DNA from: Ruegeria discodermiae
GTDB lineage: Bacteria; Pseudomonadota; Alphaproteobacteria; Rhodobacterales; Rhodobacteraceae
DNA length: 64,000 nucleotides
Direction: 5' to 3'
Assembly (NCBI RefSeq): GCF_030758345.1
Contig: NZ_JAVAMO010000003.1
Location: 1 to 64,000, forward strand
Of this stretch, positions 8,687-18,029 are shown one piece after another. A model generated the notes under the pieces. It saw only the letters and a program-made list of their open reading frames with translations. It had not been told where the DNA came from and did not search any database. The position numbers were made by a program, and so were the translations under genes. How positions within the stretch are numbered: position 1 is the stretch's first letter; every line of letters begins with the position of its first letter.

Positions 8687-10162
8687 TTAGCTGTCATAGA
8701 GCGCTCCCCAGCGCTCTATCAACTTCTGCTGTAAACGGCGCGACCGGCGATTCCAGGCCCGCGCGCCGGGTGGCACGTCTCGGTCGGCGCGGGCGATTTT
8801 GCTACGTTTTTCCATGTCTGCTGTAAAGATGGCAAAAGCCAGATCGCGCCCGTCCGCCCCGGTGGCATAGCCCCCCAATGCGGATACGAAATTGAGTGTG
8901 CCTGTCTTCGCCTCCACCCGAATCGGATGTGCGCGGTTCTCGCGCCCCTCGGAATCCCGCATCGGAAAACGTTTCAGCAAGGGCTGTAATTCGTCGGTCT
9001 CATGGGCCACCGCGAAGGCGCGCACCAGATCCTCGGGTGCCATACGAGACCCATCGCCCAGCCCCGAATGATCCACCATAAGCGTGTTCTGCATTCCATA
9101 GGTTTCGGCAGCCCAGTCGCTCATCGCCTTTGCCGAGGCAGGCAGTGTTTCAGGCCGCCCATAGAGCGCGCTTGTGGCGCTCATCCCTACCATCTCGGCG
9201 GTGAGGTTGTTGGAATATTTCAGCATCCCGCGCAGGATATCGACCAGAGGCGCGCTCTTGTGGCGTACCAGAATGGCGCCGCCGGGCCGGGACTGCGTGA
9301 CATTGACCTTGCCCAGCACGATCCCGTTGACCCGAGCAAGCGTCTGGAACACATCACCCGCATAATGCGCGGGTTTGCGCACCGGCAACCATCGCGCACC
9401 GCCATTGCCAAGCGCCTGGCTGGCCACGGTCCATTTGTCGAGCCGCGCCGCCTCCTCATAGGTATAAACCGGGACCCGCCGGTTCACGACCTGCATCAGC
9501 GCCATGCTGACCCGCGGTTTGTAGTTTCTGGTCCGGGCATCCATGGTCACTGAATACCCGTTGGGGCCGCGTTTCCACTCAAAATGTACACGGTTGTAGT
9601 TCAGTGCGATCCCGGACACTGCCGGGCTATAGCCCAGATGATCCGGCTGACCCGGATCAATGCTGCGGGTATGCGGCAGCGCCCCGTTATAAACCTTGAA
9701 CGTGCCGCGCACCTCGCGCAGGCCTGATTCCCGCAACTGCTTGGCCATCTCGGCCAACGCCTCGGTATCCAGCGTCGGATCAGAGCCCCCGGCAAGGATC
9801 AGGTTGCCATGCAGCACACCGTCCTCAATACGACCATCCGCAATCAGGCGGGTCTCATAACGGTGGTCGGGGCCAAGCGCCGCCAAGGCATAAAGCGCCG
9901 TCAGCGCCTTTGCCACACTGGCGGGCGGCAACGCCGCCTCGCCTCCAAAAGTCTCAAGAATCTCGCCGGTCGTGGCATCAGCCACCGAATAGCTCACCTC
10001 TCCACTCAGGCCCGAGGCGGCGATGACCCGCTCGGCCGCACTGCGCTTGACCCGCGCCTGCGGACGCAGCGAGGTCTTCGGCGCGGCAGCAAGCAACGGT
10101 CCAGTCGCCGCCAAGGAGGCGGCGGCGCTCAGAAAGGCTCGTCTTGAAACGCGAGATCTCAT
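8687..10162 (-). CDS. dacB: D-alanyl-D-alanine carboxypeptidase/endopeptidase (PBP4 family)
   Basis: A 491-residue class C penicillin-binding protein that trims or cleaves peptidoglycan crosslinks in the periplasm. The three catalytic motifs are present: SVAK (Ser82, Lys85), SNN (317-319) and KTGT (419-422). The long insertion between the first two motifs is usual for PBP4. The N-terminus SRRAFLSAAASLA contains a twin-arginine-like motif before the hydrophobic stretch, so Tat export is possible, which is unusual for this family (inference). It is convergent with the terB-like gene and lies upstream of no obvious cell-wall operon. Confidence 0.92.
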   Translation of the reverse strand: MRSRVSRRAFLSAAASLAATGPLLAAAPKTSLRPQARVKRSAAERVIAASGLSGEVSYSVADATTGEILETFGGEAALPPASVAKALTALYALAALGPDHRYETRLIADGRIEDGVLHGNLILAGGSDPTLDTEALAEMAKQLRESGLREVRGTFKVYNGALPHTRSIDPGQPDHLGYSPAVSGIALNYNRVHFEWKRGPNGYSVTMDARTRNYKPRVSMALMQVVNRRVPVYTYEEAARLDKWTVASQALGNGGARWLPVRKPAHYAGDVFQTLARVNGIVLGKVNVTQSRPGGAILVRHKSAPLVDILRGMLKYSNNLTAEMVGMSATSALYGRPETLPASAKAMSDWAAETYGMQNTLMVDHSGLGDGSRMAPEDLVRAFAVAHETDELQPLLKRFPMRDSEGRENRAHPIRVEAKTGTLNFVSALGGYATGADGRDLAFAIFTADMEKRSKIARADRDVPPGARAWNRRSRRLQQKLIERWGALYDS

Positions 10163-10266
10163 GCCGGTATAAAACCGATGCCTGAATCCCGGGGCAACCG
10201 GACAATTGCAGTTTTAAGAGTTTATGTTGCAACTTCACGCCGCTGTGACCCAAAACAGCTCGCCCT

Positions 10267-10872
10267 TTACGCGATCCAACCTCCTTTGGCCCGTAACCTT
10301 GTGGAGCTCAAATCAATCATCGGCGCGTTGACAAAACACCAGGCCGGGGCCTGTGCCTGCCCAAGCAGATGGCGCGCCTGCCCGTCTAACCGACAGCCCC
10401 GGTAGATCTGCGCCGCCGGGGACATCCGCGCTGAGATGCGCTCGCCCGGGCGGGCAACGACCCCGACGGGGACCGACTCCATGATCGAACGCCACTCCTG
10501 CCAGTGATGGAATTGCGCAAGGTTGTCCGCGCCCATTAGCCAGACGAACCGCACCTGCGGATAGAGCGCCCGCAAGCGCCGGATCGTATCCGCCGTGGCG
10601 CGCGTGCCCAGCTTCGCCTCGATATCCGTCACTTCGACCCGCGGATGCCGGACCACCCTGCGCGCCGCCGCCAGCCGCTGATCCATCGGGGCCGGCCCGC
10701 GTGACTTCAACGGATTGCCCGGCGAGACCAGCCACCAAACCCGGTCCAGCCCAAACGCTTTCATCGCCTCCAGCGTGACATGGACATGCCCCCGATGCGG
10801 CGGATCAAACGACCCGCCGAACAACCCGATGACCTGCCCGGGCCGCGCATATGGTATGGAGCTTCGCAACAT
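10267..10872 (-). CDS. nadD: Nicotinate-nucleotide adenylyltransferase
   Basis: NadD transfers AMP from ATP to nicotinate mononucleotide, making deamido-NAD. The 201-residue product has the nucleotidyltransferase signature [14 protein letters not shown] near its N-terminus and the C-terminal IDLSSTRLR motif (the ISSTxxR equivalent). The ATG at 10872 is preferred over a TTG 36 bases upstream because the shorter product fits family length. It lies 32 bases downstream of the MOSC gene. The next enzyme of the pathway, NadE, is also in the window but 5 kb away. Confidence 0.93.
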   Translation of the reverse strand: MLRSSIPYARPGQVIGLFGGSFDPPHRGHVHVTLEAMKAFGLDRVWWLVSPGNPLKSRGPAPMDQRLAAARRVVRHPRVEVTDIEAKLGTRATADTIRRLRALYPQVRFVWLMGADNLAQFHHWQEWRSIMESVPVGVVARPGERISARMSPAAQIYRGCRLDGQARHLLGQAQAPAWCFVNAPMIDLSSTRLRAKGGWIA

Positions 10873-10904
10873 TCTCTGCTGTTGTTCAGAACTGTGCCGC
10901 CTTG

Positions 10905-11375
10905 TCAATCAACAGGTTGCACCAGATCCCCCAGGCTTACAGGCCCGGGACGCACCACTTCGGCGCACCAGCCGCCATGCCCGCGCACGGCGGAGTATCC
11001 GCCATTGCCCAGTGCCTCCTCCATCCGGCTGCACGGCGCGCAGATCACAGTAAAGCGCAAAACCGCTGCACCGACCTGCACCTCTCGTCCTTTGAGCGCG
11101 GCCAGATTGATGCCCGAGATCACCAGATTGCGCCTGAGCACCTCCGCCGCGACCGGCCCGCGCCCCAGAAACCGACCAATCACCTCCAGATGCTCCTGCT
11201 GGATCAGCGTCACCGCCCGCTTGCCTGCGCGAGCGCGATCCCCTTCCAACCCATCCCCGGCAATCATGGCTGAGGCCACGCGAACAATCTCCGCACGCCG
11301 ATCTGGCCGCAAACCGATCCACTCGATCCGACCGGGTTGCCTCCAACCCGCTATCAAATCCGCCAATTGCGACAA
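10905..11375 (-). CDS. MOSC domain-containing protein
   Basis: A 156-residue MOSC (molybdenum cofactor sulfurase C-terminal) protein. MOSC proteins handle molybdenum-cofactor-bound sulfur or reduce N-hydroxylated substrates. The conserved cysteine region is [17 protein letters not shown] (about 110-126) and the core [19 protein letters not shown] is typical. The start is a TTG at 11375, supported by AGAGGGG six bases upstream; the nearby ATG is out of frame. It lies upstream of nadD on the same strand, 32 bases apart, so the two are probably cotranscribed. Substrate unknown. Confidence 0.85.
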   Translation of the reverse strand: MSQLADLIAGWRQPGRIEWIGLRPDRRAEIVRVASAMIAGDGLEGDRARAGKRAVTLIQQEHLEVIGRFLGRGPVAAEVLRRNLVISGINLAALKGREVQVGAAVLRFTVICAPCSRMEEALGNGGYSAVRGHGGWCAEVVRPGPVSLGDLVQPVD

Positions 11376-11513
11376 ATCATGCCCCTCTTTCAGCCCGGTC
11401 AGGCTACCTCAAATCATGAGCAGGCATAATTCACAAAACCACCAGCTTGCCCCGCCCCTCCGGCTTGGCTATCTAGCTCGCCAACTTGATTTCTCCGCCT
11501 CAAAGGACACGAT

Positions 11514-13169
11514 ATGGCCGCCTATCAATATGTCTACCACATGCAGGGTGTTTCCAAGACCTACCCCGGTGGCAAGAAATGCTTTGAAAACATTCACCTG
11601 TCCTTCCTGCCCGGCGTGAAGATCGGCGTCGTCGGCGTCAACGGCGCGGGTAAATCGACCCTGATGAAGATCATGGCAGGGCTCGACCCCGATTTCACCG
11701 GCGAGGCGTGGGCCGCCGAGGGTGCGAAGGTCGGCTACCTCCCGCAGGAACCGAAACTGGACGAAAGCCTCAGCGTGCGGGAAAACGTGATGCTGGGGGT
11801 GAAGTCGAAAAAGGACATCCTCGACCGCTATAACGAGCTGGCGATGAACTACTCGGACGAGACCGCCGAGGAAATGGCCGAATTGCAGGACAAGATCGAT
11901 GCCGATAACCTCTGGGATCTCGACAGCCAGATTGATGTCAGCATGGAGGCGCTGCGCTGCCCGCCCGATGATGCCGAAATCGCCAACCTGTCAGGGGGTG
12001 AGAAACGCCGCGTGGCGCTGTGCAAACTGCTGCTCGAAGCGCCCGACATGCTGCTGCTCGACGAACCGACCAACCACCTGGACGCCGAGACCATCGCCTG
12101 GCTGCAGCAACACCTGATCGACTACAAGGGTACCATCCTGATCGTCACCCATGACCGCTATTTCCTGGACGACATCACCGGATGGATCCTCGAACTCGAC
12201 CGGGGCCGCGGCATTCCTTACGAGGGCAACTACTCCGCATGGCTGGAACAAAAGGCCAAACGCCTTGAACAGGAAGCGCGCGAGGACAAGTCCAAGCAGA
12301 AGACGCTGGAACGTGAACTCGAATGGATGCGGCAGGGCCAGAAGGCCCGTCAGGCGAAATCCAAGGCCCGTATCCAGGCCTATAACGAGTTGGCCAGCCA
12401 GTCCGAGCGCGAGAAGATCACCCGCGCCCAGATCGTCATCCCCAACGGCCAGCGCCTCGGCGGCAAGGTGATCGAGGTCGAGGGTCTGTCGAAACATATG
12501 GGCGACAAGCAACTGATCGAAGGGCTGGATTTCGCCCTGCCCCCCGGCGGTATCGTCGGCGTCATCGGCCCCAACGGTGCCGGTAAATCGACGCTATTCA
12601 AGATGCTCACTGGTCAGGAACAGCCCGACAGCGGCACCATCACGCTGGGCGACACGGTCGAGCTGTCCTATGTCGACCAGTCCCGCGACGACCTGAAAGA
12701 CAATGACACCGTGTGGGAAGCCATCACCGGCGGGGCCGAGATCATCCAACTGGGCGACGCACAGGTCAATTCCCGCGCCTATTGCTCATCCTTCAACTTC
12801 AAGGGCGGCGACCAGCAGAAGAAAGTCTCGCTACTTTCCGGGGGTGAGCGCAACCGCGTTCACATGGCCCGTCTGCTGAAAGAGGGCGGCAATGTGTTGC
12901 TGCTCGATGAACCGACCAACGACCTCGACGTCGAAACCCTGCGCGCGCTGGAAGACGCGCTGGTCGATTTCGCCGGCTGCGCCGTGGTCATCTCCCACGA
13001 CCGCTTCTTCCTCGACCGCATCTGCACCCACATCCTCGCCTTCGAGGGCGACGCCCATGTGGAATGGTTCGAGGGCAATTTCGAGGATTACGAAGAAGAC
13101 AAGAAACGCCGTCTCGGCCCAGACGCACTGGAACCCAAACGGTTGAAGCATAAGAAGTTTGTGAGGTGA
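11514..13169 (+). CDS. ettA: Energy-dependent translational throttle protein EttA (ABC-F)
   Basis: A 551-residue ABC-F ATPase with two nucleotide-binding domains and no membrane segment. It acts at the ribosomal E site and gates entry into elongation according to ATP/ADP ratio. Both Walker A motifs (GVNGAGKST near residue 43, GPNGAGKST near 357), both signature motifs (LSGGEKRRVALC and LSGGERNRVHMA) and both Walker B motifs (LLLDEPTNHLD, LLLDEPTNDLD) are intact. The length and the charged linker rich in Lys, Arg and Gln (about 245-300) fit EttA rather than Uup. Its stop overlaps the GTG start of the marC gene. Confidence 0.95.
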   Translation: MAAYQYVYHMQGVSKTYPGGKKCFENIHLSFLPGVKIGVVGVNGAGKSTLMKIMAGLDPDFTGEAWAAEGAKVGYLPQEPKLDESLSVRENVMLGVKSKKDILDRYNELAMNYSDETAEEMAELQDKIDADNLWDLDSQIDVSMEALRCPPDDAEIANLSGGEKRRVALCKLLLEAPDMLLLDEPTNHLDAETIAWLQQHLIDYKGTILIVTHDRYFLDDITGWILELDRGRGIPYEGNYSAWLEQKAKRLEQEAREDKSKQKTLERELEWMRQGQKARQAKSKARIQAYNELASQSEREKITRAQIVIPNGQRLGGKVIEVEGLSKHMGDKQLIEGLDFALPPGGIVGVIGPNGAGKSTLFKMLTGQEQPDSGTITLGDTVELSYVDQSRDDLKDNDTVWEAITGGAEIIQLGDAQVNSRAYCSSFNFKGGDQQKKVSLLSGGERNRVHMARLLKEGGNVLLLDEPTNDLDVETLRALEDALVDFAGCAVVISHDRFFLDRICTHILAFEGDAHVEWFEGNFEDYEEDKKRRLGPDALEPKRLKHKKFVR

Positions 13170-13822
13170 CTTCCGGAATTGCCTCCGAGGTTGCCGGATT
13201 CGATTGGGCCGAGTACGTCAAGTTTCTCATCGCCCTGATCGCAATTATCGACATACCCGGAAGCATTCCGATTTTCCTGCAACAGACCGCCGACATGACG
13301 CGCAGGGGTCGGCTTGTGACCGGGTTCGTCGCCTCGGCAGCGACCGCCGCGATTCTGTTCGTTTTTGCCTATTTTGGGCCATCCATTCTGGCGGTCTTCG
13401 GCATCACGATTGACGCCTTCAAGCTGCTCGGCGGTCTGGTCATTCTGCTGATTGCCCTGAATATGCTGGGGTTGATGGGGTCAGAGACCGAGACGAACAC
13501 CACAGAGGGCGGCACCCATCCGGTCGCGGTAGGTATCTTCCCCATGGCAGTGCCGCTGTTTGCAGGACCCGGCGCGATCAGCGCCGTCATGGTCTATTCG
13601 CATGAGGACTTCCACTGGAACCATGATGCACTCATAAGCCTGCTGATCCTGACCGTGGCCGGAGCCATCGCCCTGTGCTTAGCCATCGCATCCTATTTTG
13701 CGCAGTTCCTGCCATCGATTGCCCAACTGGTCCTGAACCGCCTGCTGGGCATGATCGTCGGCGCTCTCGGCATCGAACTCATCCTTGAAGGTCTGAATGG
13801 GTTCTTTCCGGCGCTTGGCTAG
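13166..13822 (+). CDS. MarC family integral membrane protein
   Basis: A 218-residue protein with six predicted membrane helices, typical of the MarC/SnatA family. The SnatA branch has been linked to amino-acid transport, but the MarC name does not imply antibiotic resistance and the function here is unknown. Recognisable stretches are IDIPGSIPIFL near the N-terminus, LLGGLVILLIALNML, FPMAVPLFAGPGAI and RLLGMIVGALGIEL. The GTG start overlaps the ettA stop by four bases (GTGA), indicating translational coupling. The AT-rich DUF3800 segment begins after its stop. Confidence 0.88.
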   Translation: MTSGIASEVAGFDWAEYVKFLIALIAIIDIPGSIPIFLQQTADMTRRGRLVTGFVASAATAAILFVFAYFGPSILAVFGITIDAFKLLGGLVILLIALNMLGLMGSETETNTTEGGTHPVAVGIFPMAVPLFAGPGAISAVMVYSHEDFHWNHDALISLLILTVAGAIALCLAIASYFAQFLPSIAQLVLNRLLGMIVGALGIELILEGLNGFFPALG

Positions 13823-14053
13823 CGGAACATTTCGGTTTGGGACGACTCGTTCCAGAATGGACGGTTGGGCCTGATCCTCCTCGCATTAGGGTAGAGTTAA
13901 TCGTGCACCACTTCGAGTATTGTGAAGAAAAAAGTATACATTTGGATACCTAATGCGTTGGACCCAAGTAATTGGGACACAATAACTTTGTAAGGTTGAC
14001 AGCCTGCCAAGGCGGACCTTGATCCTCCACCATTACTTTTCTACCCCAAGCTT
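13823..14053. other. AT-rich spacer at left edge of DUF3800 insertion
   Basis: Between marC and the DUF3800 gene the base composition drops and many A/T runs appear (GAAGAAAAAAG at 13922). No coding frame is supported. I found no target-site duplication, tRNA or terminal inverted repeat. It probably carries the promoter of the DUF3800 gene and the left junction of foreign DNA. Confidence 0.45.
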
Positions 14054-14854
14054 ATGTATACAATCGTAATAGATGAGTCTGGGGATGTGGGATTAAAGAA
14101 CGTACGCCCCGACCCTAGCCCGGGTCCTACCCAGTATTTTTGTATGTGCGCAGCGATCTTCAATGAAGATAATCGCGAACAGATTTCAGAGGCTCTTTCA
14201 GAATTTCGAGACCGAAAGGGGAGAATACATGCAACTAGCATGAACCACTTTGAAAGGATTCATCTAAGCAGGACTATCGCAACTCAGCCGGTCGGGATGC
14301 TTGGTGTCATTTCCAACAAGCTCACGCTACTGGAGTACTTGAGCGAAGCAAGAAAGACCCCAACGCACTACTACAACAAAGTATCACAGTATTTATTTGA
14401 ACGTATTGGTCAGGTTCTTGGCTCATTCAACATCCCAAAAGAGCAAGTCAGAGTCTGCGTCGAGGCCCGAACACAACAGTACAGCAGCTTGATCTCTTTC
14501 TTACACTCCATTCAAACCAATCCACTCGACGAACGTTCTCTTCCTATACGCAACGTTGATCGGTTCTCGATTTCAGCAGTCAAGAAAAAGGATGACCTTT
14601 TTATGTCATTGGCAGATTTTGGAGCGAATGCAATATTCCTTTCGGTTCGAAAAGACGATCGTACATTTGGCATAAACGAAACTCGTTATCTGCGTGAATT
14701 GAGTCCGATATTCTTGAGCTCAAAGTCGGGAAAATTAGTACCAAAAGGCCTAAAGCCGATACATAGCTTAGAGGATCTAGGCTTGGATAAGGACACTCAC
14801 GCTGAACTTACACAACTTCGGAACCAACGATCAGACTATGAGTGTTCAACTTAG
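14054..14854 (+). CDS. DUF3800 domain protein on AT-rich insertion
   Basis: A 266-residue protein with the DUF3800 N-terminal signature YTIVIDESGDVG (residues 2-13), a central FRDRKGRIHATSMNHFE stretch carrying the conserved basic/His position, and a C-terminal FMSLADFGANAIF motif. The family is thought to have an RNase-H-like fold and occurs in mobile and defence-associated loci; no activity is established. The coding sequence is visibly AT-rich: positions 14221-14280 contain 25 G+C in 60, unlike all neighbours. Codon use is correspondingly foreign. There is no clear ribosome binding site before the ATG. Horizontal acquisition as a single cargo gene is likely. Confidence 0.8.
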   Translation: MYTIVIDESGDVGLKNVRPDPSPGPTQYFCMCAAIFNEDNREQISEALSEFRDRKGRIHATSMNHFERIHLSRTIATQPVGMLGVISNKLTLLEYLSEARKTPTHYYNKVSQYLFERIGQVLGSFNIPKEQVRVCVEARTQQYSSLISFLHSIQTNPLDERSLPIRNVDRFSISAVKKKDDLFMSLADFGANAIFLSVRKDDRTFGINETRYLRELSPIFLSSKSGKLVPKGLKPIHSLEDLGLDKDTHAELTQLRNQRSDYECST

Positions 14855-14855
14855 C

Positions 14856-14891
14856 GAACGTCGGGTGGGCGGGAAAGCCCACATGACGTTC
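14856..14891 (+). terminator. Two-part hairpin after DUF3800 gene
   Basis: Nested inverted repeats follow the DUF3800 stop: an outer 7-bp pair (14856-14862 with 14885-14891, GAACGTC/GACGTTC) and an inner 6-bp pair (14865-14870 with 14877-14882, GTGGGC/GCCCAC) around GGGAAA. Only TTACT follows, so it is a weak intrinsic terminator, or a recombination or junction structure at the right edge of the insertion. Confidence 0.45.
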
Positions 14892-14898
14892 TTACTCG

Positions 14899-15519
14899 TC
14901 ACGCCGCAACCGCCGTATCGTCCAGCTTTTGCAGGAACATATCGTGGTCGCGCTCAAAGATGCGTTCGAGTTTCGCAGCAATCTTGTTCATTTTCTGCAT
15001 CTCCTTGAACAGGTCCTGCGCCTCGCTTTCGGCCAGTTTCTGTTCGTGCGGCTTGCCCTTCAGGTAGCGCTGGAAATCCACCCGCAACTCCTCGATCCGC
15101 TCCATCTTCCGGGTGAATTGCAGCAGGTATTTGCTGTAGGTCTCGGCCGAGATGTCAAACAGCCGGTAGGCTGACTTGATCTCTTTGTTCTTGTGATGCT
15201 CGCCCGCCAGCACCGCGATGTCGATCCGGGATGTGGTCAGGTCCTTTTTCTTCATCCGCAATTGCTTCAGCCCGCGCGAGATATCCTTGACGCCCCATTT
15301 CGGCGCCTTGCCCCGCGCATCAAGCGCGGCCATCGTGTTGTCGCCGACAATCCCGTCGATCTTCAGCTTGTGCTTTTTCTGGAATGCCTTGACCGCGCTC
15401 ATCATGGCATCGTCAAACACCCCGCTCACGGTCACCTTGGGTTTGGCGCCAGCCTTGTTGAGCTTTTCCTGAACTTTTTTGACGGGAGCGCCTTTTGCGC
15501 CTTTCTTCATGAGTTTCAA
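14899..15519 (-). CDS. Peptidoglycan-binding-domain protein with helical C-terminus
   Basis: A 206-residue basic protein. Residues 5-70 form a PG_binding_1 domain (KKVQEKLNKAG, VFDDAMMSAVKAFQKKH, DGIVGDNTMAALDA). The remaining two thirds are charged helix with heptad-like patterns (YLLQFTRKMERIEELRVDFQ and later LFKEMQKMNKIAAKLERIFE), probably a coiled coil. No signal peptide is visible, so a true cell-wall role is uncertain. The TTG at 15519 is chosen because GGAG lies seven bases upstream; the in-frame ATG at 15510 would be 16 bases away. Confidence 0.75.
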   Translation of the reverse strand: MKLMKKGAKGAPVKKVQEKLNKAGAKPKVTVSGVFDDAMMSAVKAFQKKHKLKIDGIVGDNTMAALDARGKAPKWGVKDISRGLKQLRMKKKDLTTSRIDIAVLAGEHHKNKEIKSAYRLFDISAETYSKYLLQFTRKMERIEELRVDFQRYLKGKPHEQKLAESEAQDLFKEMQKMNKIAAKLERIFERDHDMFLQKLDDTAVAA

Positions 15520-15735
15520 TGCTTTTCTCCATATCCGGGTCGGCAGGGTGCCGAGCTTTCTATGGGAAAATAGATACCCGTCCCGCAGGGTCCATGCTTG
15601 CGGAAGGGTTGAGGATTGCGTGAGGGTTTCGGGGGATTTTCTGGGAATTGAGCCTTCAGGTCAGGCTGGCGCGCCATTCCGCTCCCATGGGATACTGAGC
15701 CCACCGCAGCGTAGTGCGCGGCATGACGTATGTAT

Positions 15736-16020
15736 CTACCGGCTGCGCAGGCGACTCAGCAGCGCGCCGAGCCGTCCCGGCCAGCGTTCGTCTTGCGGCT
15801 GCGCGATCTTGAAGGTCTCCGGCTCAGCGGCAGTTTTTGGCTTTTTCTTGCGCGCTTTCAGCCCGCGCATTTGCGGTGAGGGCGTCGTCTCGTTCAGATG
15901 CTTGTCCATAAACGCGCGGATCGCCTGTTCCGAAAACACGTCCCGAGACGGTTTCTTCTTGGGTTTCGCCTGCGCCCAATCCGCTTTCTTGGCAGGAATA
16001 TAAACGGATTTGTCGGTCAT
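15736..16020 (-). CDS. Hypothetical small basic protein
   Basis: A 94-residue Lys/Arg-rich protein starting MTDKSVYIPAKKADWAQ. It has a helical middle (FSEQAIRAFMDKHL) and a Pro/Lys-rich second half (ARKKKPKTAAEPE), ending in GALLSRLRSR. No membrane segment, signal peptide or known domain is seen. The ATG at 16020 is the most natural start; the frame continues upstream but with atypical sequence. The ribosome binding site is weak. Flanked by about 215 bases of empty DNA on its downstream side. The high lysine content could suit nucleic-acid binding, but that is a guess. Confidence 0.55.
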   Translation of the reverse strand: MTDKSVYIPAKKADWAQAKPKKKPSRDVFSEQAIRAFMDKHLNETTPSPQMRGLKARKKKPKTAAEPETFKIAQPQDERWPGRLGALLSRLRSR

Positions 16021-16214
16021 GGCACAACCCCAAGCAGTTAAGCACCTCGCCCGCCCCCGTGCGGAGCGCGTGTTTTCCTGCTCGTCTAGGCCCTTGTATT
16101 CGCAATTGAAATGCGAAAGTCCCTCCACCAATGTGGAGTTTGTTGGGCGCAAATGTGGCACAAACATGGCCGCACCGCAAGCGCTAACAGAAACCCAGGG
16201 TTGTAACTATGCGC

Positions 16215-17873
16215 TCATGTCCGGTCGCGCCAGCGGTTCACGATCGGATAGCGTCGATCCAGCCAGAAGGCGCGCGGCGTCAGGCGGGCACCAGGGGCCG
16301 ACTGGAACCGCTTATACTCGCTGACATAAACCAGATGCTCGACCCGGCGCGCGGTCTCGGCGTCGAAACCAGCGGCCACACAATCGACAATCGAGCCATC
16401 CCGGTCCACCAGAATATCCAGGATCGCGTCCAGTTCGGGATAATCCGGCAGGCTGTCGCTGTCTTTCTGGTCGTCCCGCAACTCGGCGCTTGGCGGTTTG
16501 TCGATCACCGAGGGTCGGATCACCTCTCCCTCGGGACCCATCATCCAGTCGCGGTGATTGGCGTTGCGCCAACGACAGGTCTCGAACACGCGGGTCTTGT
16601 AGAGGTCCTTGATCGGGTTATAGCCGCCCGCCATGTCGCCATAGATCGTGGCATAGCCGACCGCCACCTCGGATTTGTTGCCGGTGGTCAGCAGCATCTC
16701 GCCAAACTTGTTGGAGAGCGCCATCAGCAGCAAGCCCCGCAGACGGGACTGGATGTTTTCCTCGGTCAGGCCCGGTTCGGTGCCCTCGAACAATGGCGCA
16801 AGCGTCTCGGTGATCGCCGCACGCCCTTGAGAGATCGGCACATAGTCATAGCGCACGCCCAGCGCCTTGGCGACGGCCTCGGCATCGTCCAGAGAGGCCT
16901 GGCTGGTGTATTCCGAGGGCAACATGACGCAGCGCACATTGTCAGCGCCCAAAGCATCCACCGCGATGGCCGCGACCAGCGCCGAATCCACCCCGCCCGA
17001 GAGACCCAGCAGCACCTTGCCGAATCCGGTCTTGGCGCAATAGTCGCGCAAGCTCTGCACCATGCAGCGATAATCCTGCTCCCATTCATCGGGCAGCGGT
17101 GCGATCTCGCCTTGTTGGATGCGCCACCCCTCGGGGCCACGCTCAAGGTCAACCTGCGTGATCGCCTCGTCAAACACCGGCATCCGCAGCGCCAGCGCGC
17201 CGCCCGGGTTGATCGCAAATGTGCCGCCGTCAAAGACCTGATCGTCCTGACCGCCCACCATGTTCAGATAGATCACCGGTAACCCCGTCTCGACCGAGCG
17301 GGCAACCATATGGTTCAGCCGCACATCCATCTTGTTGCGGAAATAGGGCGAACCGTTGGGGATCAGCAGGAATTCTGCCCCGGTCTCGGCCTGCGTCTCA
17401 GCCACATCCTCGAACCAGCCATCCTCGCAAATCGGTGATCCCACACGGGTGTTGCCAACCGAATAGGGACCTCCCAGAGGACCGGCATCAAAGATTCGAA
17501 CCTCGTCAAACACCGTGTCGTTTGGCAGGTGATGCTTCAGCATTCGGCTGGCGATCTTGCCATCCTTGAGAATGCAATACGCGTTATAAAGCTTGCCATC
17601 CTCAGCCCAAGGGCAGCCGATGGCAAGCGCCGGACCATCGGCGCATGCCGCCGCCAGCGCGCGCACCTGATCCATTGCCGCCAGGTGAAACGCGGGTTTC
17701 ATCACCAGATCTTGCGCGTTGTAGCCGGTGATGAACATCTCGGTCAGCGCGACCAGATCGGCGCTTGCCTCTTTGCCTGCTTGCCAGGCTGCGCGCGCCT
17801 TGGCAGCGTTGCCCTCAAGGTCGCCAACCACCGGATTGAGTTGCGCCAGTGTGATGCGGAAACTGTCGGCCAT
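16215..17873 (-). CDS. nadE: Glutamine-dependent NAD+ synthetase
   Basis: A 552-residue two-domain enzyme making NAD from deamido-NAD, ATP and glutamine. The N-terminal nitrilase-type glutaminase domain (about 1-260) shows the Glu of LTEMFITGY, the Lys of KHHLPND and the catalytic Cys of SPICEDGW. The C-terminal synthetase domain has the PP-loop LGLSGGVDSALVAA (about 285-298). Both domains are needed for use of glutamine, so this is the long form rather than the ammonia-dependent NadE. GAGGGCGGC precedes the ATG. It stands alone on the minus strand, divergent from the MORN gene. Confidence 0.95.
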   Translation of the reverse strand: MADSFRITLAQLNPVVGDLEGNAAKARAAWQAGKEASADLVALTEMFITGYNAQDLVMKPAFHLAAMDQVRALAAACADGPALAIGCPWAEDGKLYNAYCILKDGKIASRMLKHHLPNDTVFDEVRIFDAGPLGGPYSVGNTRVGSPICEDGWFEDVAETQAETGAEFLLIPNGSPYFRNKMDVRLNHMVARSVETGLPVIYLNMVGGQDDQVFDGGTFAINPGGALALRMPVFDEAITQVDLERGPEGWRIQQGEIAPLPDEWEQDYRCMVQSLRDYCAKTGFGKVLLGLSGGVDSALVAAIAVDALGADNVRCVMLPSEYTSQASLDDAEAVAKALGVRYDYVPISQGRAAITETLAPLFEGTEPGLTEENIQSRLRGLLLMALSNKFGEMLLTTGNKSEVAVGYATIYGDMAGGYNPIKDLYKTRVFETCRWRNANHRDWMMGPEGEVIRPSVIDKPPSAELRDDQKDSDSLPDYPELDAILDILVDRDGSIVDCVAAGFDAETARRVEHLVYVSEYKRFQSAPGARLTPRAFWLDRRYPIVNRWRDRT

Positions 17874-18029
17874 GCCGCCCTCATGCAGTAAAGGTCAACC
17901 TGCCATTTACCAGATCACGCCGAGAGGGAAAGCCAAATGCGGCAAAAGACATTGCCCCCGGAGGCCGCCTGACTTAATTTTGCGGAAACACGTGCAGCGA
18001 TGCACGGAAATGAGCAGACAGAGGCACAG

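Noticed and set aside
14856-14891. Integron attC site at the edge of the DUF3800 segment
   Set aside because: The nested arms lack the GTTRRRY/RYYYAAC core pair expected of attC, and no integrase is in the window.
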